In this document: piece by piece, positions 58,901 through 64,000 of the stretch
Layout: every line of letters starts with the position of its first letter
Position numbering within the stretch: position 1 is the first letter of the stretch
Source: Gnetum montanum
Taxonomy: Eukaryota; Streptophyta; Gnetopsida; Gnetales; Gnetaceae
Reading direction: 5' to 3'
Length of the DNA: 64,000 nt
Assembly: GCA_015680685.1 (NCBI GenBank)
Contig: MNCI01035273.1
Location: 134,350 to 198,349, forward strand
Program-made: the position numbers and the translations under genes
The notes under the pieces: generated by a model
Told to the model about the DNA's origin: nothing
Seen by the model: the letters and a program-made list of their open reading frames with translations, nothing else
The model's database searches: none

Positions 58901-61900
58901 GAAGCATTTGCTATAGACCTTGAATTGGAACTTAAAGCCACATCATTTACAATAGATTGTAGAATAAATTAGGAGGTATCATACTCATCCGTGTCAGTAA
59001 GCCATCGATAAAGATACCTTACAGTGCAGAAAAAAGAAGCCAACTTTGGTTCCCTCTAGTAACGTTAGGACTTACCGCACTCTTTTGAGATATATTATTT
59101 GTAAATTGCATACGTGTGTCCTTCGGGAGCACTTGAATTACTAAAATCAAGAGCACGAGAGTTTCTTGAAAAAATTAGCTTTAGTACCGTGAAATTCCTA
59201 TTAAAGTCAGCTAAGTACCATAATTTTTTTATTTTTACTTGAAAAGCCACTCGATTTCATGCTAAGAATGATACAGTCTTTGTTTTTAATGGTGCAATGC
59301 ATGCAACGCTAGTAAGATTAGAAAGTTGAAAGAGGAGTGAGAAGATACCACATATTTGTTACTTACTTCAAAGTGCTAAATGATAATACGACTCCTAGTA
59401 TTAGTGCTCAACAACATATTTGAACATCCTTGAGGACCACTTGTTCACAAAAAAACAAACAAGAGAGAGGGAGAAAGAAACTGAAAGGACACTTTAAAGA
59501 ATCTATTCTATTCAACATTATTCTAATAAACTGAATATCCCCAAGAACCCCAGTAAATAATTCAAATTTAATCTAATCCAGTTCAAGCATTAAAATATCC
59601 ACACCCTCTTTAGCAAAAATTGCTACAGCCAACCCTATTATAGAAGGTAGTATTGGATGGATGACAAGTTATCAGTTTAGGAAGTAGAAAGTAGCTCTAA
59701 TATCTCTAGTCAATGCTTAATCAAAACTCAAACAAAACATAGAAAAGCTCATACCATAACACATACAAAAGAACAACTGATTTTAAAAAACAAATGAACA
59801 TACAAAATTATCTTTCAAACAACTAAGAGTTATCTTTCTCTTATAATATTTAAAAGAAACTACTTTTAATTTCTTTTAGATTATATTAGATGTACTTTAT
59901 ATCAAGTTAAACACATGGAACCAATACCGGGAATTATATTTTTTTATCAGATTTGTTGCACTGTGTTATATTCATCCCTCTTTTCAAATGCAATTTGCTT
60001 GTTCACTGTTAAACCTAACAGCTTAACTTCTAGGCACCCTTGCTTCTCATTTTTCTCATTAGAGAAAGATGAGGGGAGTTCTCATCTTCCATGTCTCAGG
60101 AATGTCTCAGATATCAAAATTAACAAAAAAAAAGGGTTATACTGTACAGGCTAAGAACATATTTGTTCGAGAGCCATCAACATTCAAAAACCTACAGTGC
60201 AATGTCCAGAAGCCCCCTTTTCTTTCCACCACAACTATGCATTTAGCTTCCAATCAAGCAGCTTTTACTTCTTTCTTACGAGCCTCACTTTTCCCCTCCA
60301 TTTTCTCCCTTCAGTTTTCTCTGTGATTTCCTAACATGTTAGATGTTCATTAATCCAAAGTTTTTTCTCCTCTAATCCAAAAATGATCCAAAAAAGTGTT
60401 ATGAAAGGCTCAGACAGAAAGATAAATCAAGAGGAGGGGGAAGCAAGAAATAAGAAATGCTTGGAGTGACAATATTAAAAGGCAATGCCATTGTGATTTG
60501 GCTATATGCACCATTAGAGAGATACTATCATAGCAGAAAAGGTGTATTACTGTGTTAATATATAAAAAGTTGGTGATGTCGTAAATATGCTAACTGCAAG
60601 TGCAATAAGCTGAGAAGTCAAAGGATGAGATCAAGATACAAATGATACTGTGTTTGAGCATGGTCAACCTCAAGAAAATACCATTTGGTGCAAAATGAAA
60701 TATACATGTTAATCTTCTTACATGTTAATCTATTCAGCAATACAAGCAACATAATTATAGAAATGAAAATATTTGGAACTTGTGACAAGTTAAAAGATAC
60801 CTGAAAGCTTTAAGTCTATGAAATCTGTAAGTTCAGAATTTACATTTTAACTAAATCTACAAAAAAAAACATCTTTACAATCCACTAATAGATTAAAAAA
60901 ATTTCCTATTTTGAAAGGAATGATAGAGTTTGTGATTTCTTGTCATTTTCAGGTAATTGTTGTAACCACACATAAAGGGGCGCCTGAGGAATTTTACGGT
61001 GCCAAAGTGATAGGATCATGGAGGTTAGTTATTACTTGTTTTATGCTCTGTGTGTTATCATTTGGTTCTCTCTGGTTGTTTCATTTATAAACTCGACGGT
61101 AAGTTACTTTTCACTGCAGACTAATCCTAAATTTGAGTACATGTTTTACTTAGTACTCTTGTACAAAGCAATATAGACAGGCTGCTAGATTCTGGAAGCT
61201 AGTTATTCTCTTTACTCTAGATATGTGTCCAATTTATCAGGTATCCATCCTGAGTTGTCTCTTCGTGTTTGTACCACACAAATGAAAATAAATAAATTAG
61301 CAACATTGACTTTGCCAGATTATCATCAAACAAGAAACTAGAACTTGCACTACAATTTTGTCATCGGTATGTTCAATATAATTTCTGATGCTGGTGTGTT
61401 TTCAAGTTTCAACGTGAAAGGACTATCAGATAAACGCAGGAAATTGAAGATAAATTCTGTGGTGAATAGTTGCAAATGATTGTTGACTGGAATACCTCTA
61501 GTGATTTTTATAAATAACATCATTAAAAAGCATAGTATCCACTTCAGGAAATAATGCACGCTATTTTTAAAAGTCAGGTATGTCTTCAAATACAAGACAA
61601 AAGGTATTTACACATATAGCATCATCATTAAATTTGTAGAACGCAAATTTGGTAACTGGTTATGAATCACTATACCAGAATTACCATTCAATGTCACAAA
61701 ATTTTGATTGAAGATTCCTGCCTAAAAATTAAAATAAATCATATCATACTAGGATTCATCACCCCAAGGCCCAATACTCATCCCATTAAGGTAGGGTCCT
61801 GGAAGCCTTGGTGAATGAATTAAAGCCTAACCTTTTTCAAGTGGTTGCACCCAAGCTGAAACCCAGGTCTTTCAACCTGAGAAACAAGTACCTTACTATC

Positions 61901-64000
61901 ACTCAAATCACATCATACTACCCTTTGAATTTTCAAATCACAAACAAAAATGTTCATTGCATAGACTAAGTATGAGTCACAGTTGTTTAAGTAGAAAAAA
62001 AGTGTGAAGATGAACCTGATGCAAAAGGAGGGTTCTTTATTTCTTTTTATTGCAAATGTTAACTATTTCTAGTGATTTTGTCAACTATGTCTCTAACTCA
62101 GATCAAAGCTATCGAAAATTTTATATTTTTTAGAAACTTTTTGCAATCACCATAAATTTATTTATTAAACATGAACACATCACCTGTAAGCTCTAAGATA
62201 TAGGTTGCACAAATGGTCTAATTAACATGTTGATGATACCAATGCCAACCATGCTTTCAACCACCTATGATCATAGTGTCCATCCATACAGTCCAGCAGC
62301 TTCCAGTGAAAGGAAAATAAAGCATCAGCCTCATACATTTTGATTCTTTAATCTCACCTAATTACGATTGATTTTGGTGGCAAGTTTTAAGATTCCTCCA
62401 CCCTCCCTTTGCAAACGAACACTTACAAGCTACTCAGGTATGATAAATGTGACACATCACACACACTTAATCAAGCAAAGAATATCCTTCTAAAGCTCGC
62501 TTTAAAACACTTACAAGCCACTTTTAATTGTAACGGTCGCACAAACTTTATCTAGAGCATGAATCTTACTTTCCATCACGTATGTTTATTATAAACTGGT
62601 TCCAGAGAAACGACAGTAGCTCTTTCAGTTCCACAATATTTCAAAGCTTAGTTGAAGCTAAAGTCATCACAAAGCATAGACAGAACACGTAATTCAATCA
62701 GGGAGCAGATTTGCCATAGCTACAGATAATGTCCTTTTCAAATATATGCAGTAGATGAATGATGTTAAGAATCCTGTTCAGTTTACTTTATGATTGACTA
62801 TTTATCATTGTCTCATATCAAACAAATTACTCAAAAGCATCTCTGCTAGTACACATTTTGATCATTTATACGATTTATGGCAACATCTCACTGTCTTTGC
62901 ATTTATCTAGTGTTCCTTTATGGTGGTACTCAAAAGTTCGATTATCCCTGGCTTTAAGTCCACGCATTATATGGGAGGTTGCAAAATTTCAACCTGACAT
63001 TATTCATGTTACATCTCCAGGAATAATGGTAGGTATTCACGTGCTCTATTATCAGAAAAAAAATTTCTCAGTTATTTCATTGTTATTTAATTTGAAGGAT
63101 GTTCACAGGTATTTGGCGCACTGCTGATTGCAAAATTGTTGTGTGTGCCCATTGTTATGTCATATCACACTCATATTCCAATGTGAGTACGATATCATAT
63201 GCCTATGTGTGCTACCTAAATGTACAGTTATGGGTTCAGCAATTAACATATCGTGCTTTCTCTTCCTGACATGCAGATACATTCCAAAATACACGTTCAA
63301 TTGGCTTATCCACCCAATGTGGTCCATAATCAGTAAGTGTAATTTTGACAACTGCCCAAACAAGTCATTTTTGAAAAACTGCAAACATGATTTGACTTTC
63401 AATTGCACCGTGAGTAACTTAGATATTCTCTAGAATTTCTTCACAGGGCAGCTGATCTTACATTGGTACCTTCGGCGGCACTTGCCAAAGAGCTTGAAGC
63501 AGCAGGAGCTGCTGCAGGTGTTTACTCATAGTTGCTTCGGAATGACTCTGAACTATGATCTTTTTTTGTAGTGGTTTTGTTTTTCTGTTTTCTAACGTTT
63601 AAATTTCTTTCTGAATTTGAAGCAATCAAATAATATATTTTCATTCTTCACAGGATACATGATCCGTCTTTGGAATAAGGGCGTAGACTCTGGGCAGTTT
63701 GACCCTCGTTTCAAAAACGCGGACACGAGAAATCGTCTATCGTAAGAAACCCTATAACAATGTGTTTCTTTGTTCGGTACAATCAAATTTAATTTCAGAC
63801 CTCACATTCATCCACACGCTCACCAATGGAACTTGGCCATGCTTCCACAGGGAAGGTGAACCGCACAAGCCACTCATTGTACACGTGGGACGTCTCGCGG
63901 TGGAGAAGAACCTTGATTTTTTCAAACCGTTCGTTCTCCGTTCTTTTAAATTCGGAATTAAAATTACACAGCGCAATGTCTCTCTATTCAACAATACTGA
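55936..64000 (+). CDS. SQD2: SQD2-like sulfoquinovosyltransferase, N-terminal half; gene runs off the right edge
   Basis: SQD2 transfers sulfoquinovose from UDP-sulfoquinovose to diacylglycerol, the last step of plastid sulfolipid synthesis. Exons: 55936-56261, 57091-57157, 60953-61023, 62911-63028, 63109-63182, 63277-63332, 63434-63517, 63654-63741, 63851-64000; all introns are GT-AG and phases agree. Exon 1 ends RRIALFVEPSPF; then SHISGYKNRFQNFIKYLREM, VIVVTTHKGAPEEFYGAKVI, LSLALSPRIIWEVAKFQPDI, MSYHTHIP, AADLTLVPSAALAKELEAAG, RLWNKGVDSGQFDPRF and KPLIVHVGRLAVEKNLDF, matching the GT4-type N-domain. Acceptor 63433 was chosen because it restores KFLHRAADL; the later AG at 63446 breaks the frame. 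The start follows an in-frame stop at 55855. The N-terminus has a hydrophobic stretch (residues 3-24, then KHSYRR) and no clear transit peptide. After LDF the reading no longer resembles SQD2. Confidence 0.9.
56602..56668. repeat. Small fold-back in intron 1
   Basis: ATATGGGGTAATCAGG pairs imperfectly with CCCTGATT and TTTACCCCTATAT downstream. It may be a short MITE-like relic; no target duplication is established. Confidence 0.3.
58116..58293 (-). mobile_element. tRNA-derived SINE in intron 2
   Basis: On the minus strand, ACTCACTTGGACAGAGCG resembles a tRNA A box (D arm). About 35 bp on, CAGGTTTGATTCCCGGG matches a B box (GGTTYGANTCC). The body ends in (GAT)n. It is flanked by GACTACTCCTTTCTT (58101-58115) and GACTACTCTTTTCTT (58294-58308), a 15-bp target duplication with one mismatch. 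178 bp. Not a functional tRNA gene: no acceptor stem closes. Confidence 0.82.
61752..61905 (-). mobile_element. Second SINE-like insertion, in intron 3
   Basis: 154 bp flanked by AATCATATCATACTA (61737-61751) and AATCACATCATACTA (61906-61920), 14 of 15 identical. On the minus strand it begins GAGTGATAGTAAGGTACTTG (A-box-like) and continues GACCTGGGTTTCAGCTTGGG (diverged B-box position). It ends GGGGTGATGAATCC. It is a different family from the SINE at 58116. Confidence 0.65.

Noticed and set aside
63434-63446. Alternative acceptor AG at 63445-63446 for the SQD2 exon
   Set aside because: It shifts the frame; the AG at 63432-63433 keeps the frame and restores the conserved FLHRAADL.
1-64000. 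CRISPR arrays, bacterial operons, rRNA genes, riboswitches
   Set aside because: No regularly spaced short repeats or rRNA text, and intron-bearing plant coding sequence rules out a prokaryotic reading.

Overview
The window is plant nuclear DNA: an AT-rich stretch dominated by nested, decayed retrotransposons, with one recognisable host gene at the right-hand end. The gene has plant-type GT-AG introns up to about 3.8 kb long and encodes the N-terminal half of a SQD2-type sulfoquinovosyltransferase of sulfolipid synthesis. Old LTR elements, long introns and repeat density would fit a gymnosperm, but that is inference. N-runs lie at 8156-8252 and 28855-29055, with single n's at 7641, 8890 and 18202.

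Layout. 1-3530: remnant of an older Ty3 element, with a minus-strand gag and LTR-like termini. 3531-24617: element A, a minus-strand Tat/Athila-like Ty3 element with gag, protease, RT, RNase H, integrase and a further downstream ORF (ORF2). A second element, A' (11916-19902, plus strand, 1.7-kb LTRs), is inserted in its RT. 25635-34232: element B, plus strand, perfect target duplication, gag and ORF2 but no pol. 34238-38984: unrecognised DNA with tandem repeats and two broken ORFs. 38985-49250: element C, plus strand, gag, protease and ORF2 but no RT or integrase. 51263-54706: a 5'-truncated LINE with a 19-bp target duplication. 55936 to the right edge: the SQD2-like gene, with two tRNA-type SINEs in its introns.

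The most interesting pattern is in A, B and C. Each carries the same unusual ORF2, a protein of about 930 codons with a globular N-terminal half and a long coiled-coil C-terminal half. Each ORF2 is preceded, about 480-550 bp upstream, by what looks like a second, internal promoter: a TATA box next to motifs also found in that element's own LTR U3. The B copy shares GATATCGCGT with the B LTR, and the C copy shares GATGTTGTAG with the C LTR. In all three the ORF2 start codon sits directly after a 3'-splice-site-like TGATYGYAG. This suggests a retrotransposon family with a separately transcribed and spliced accessory gene, kept even in members that have lost pol.

The SQD2-like gene has an N-terminal hydrophobic segment rather than an obvious plastid transit peptide. 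Its upstream region holds three matches to the phosphate-starvation element GNATATNC, which fits the known phosphate control of SQD2.
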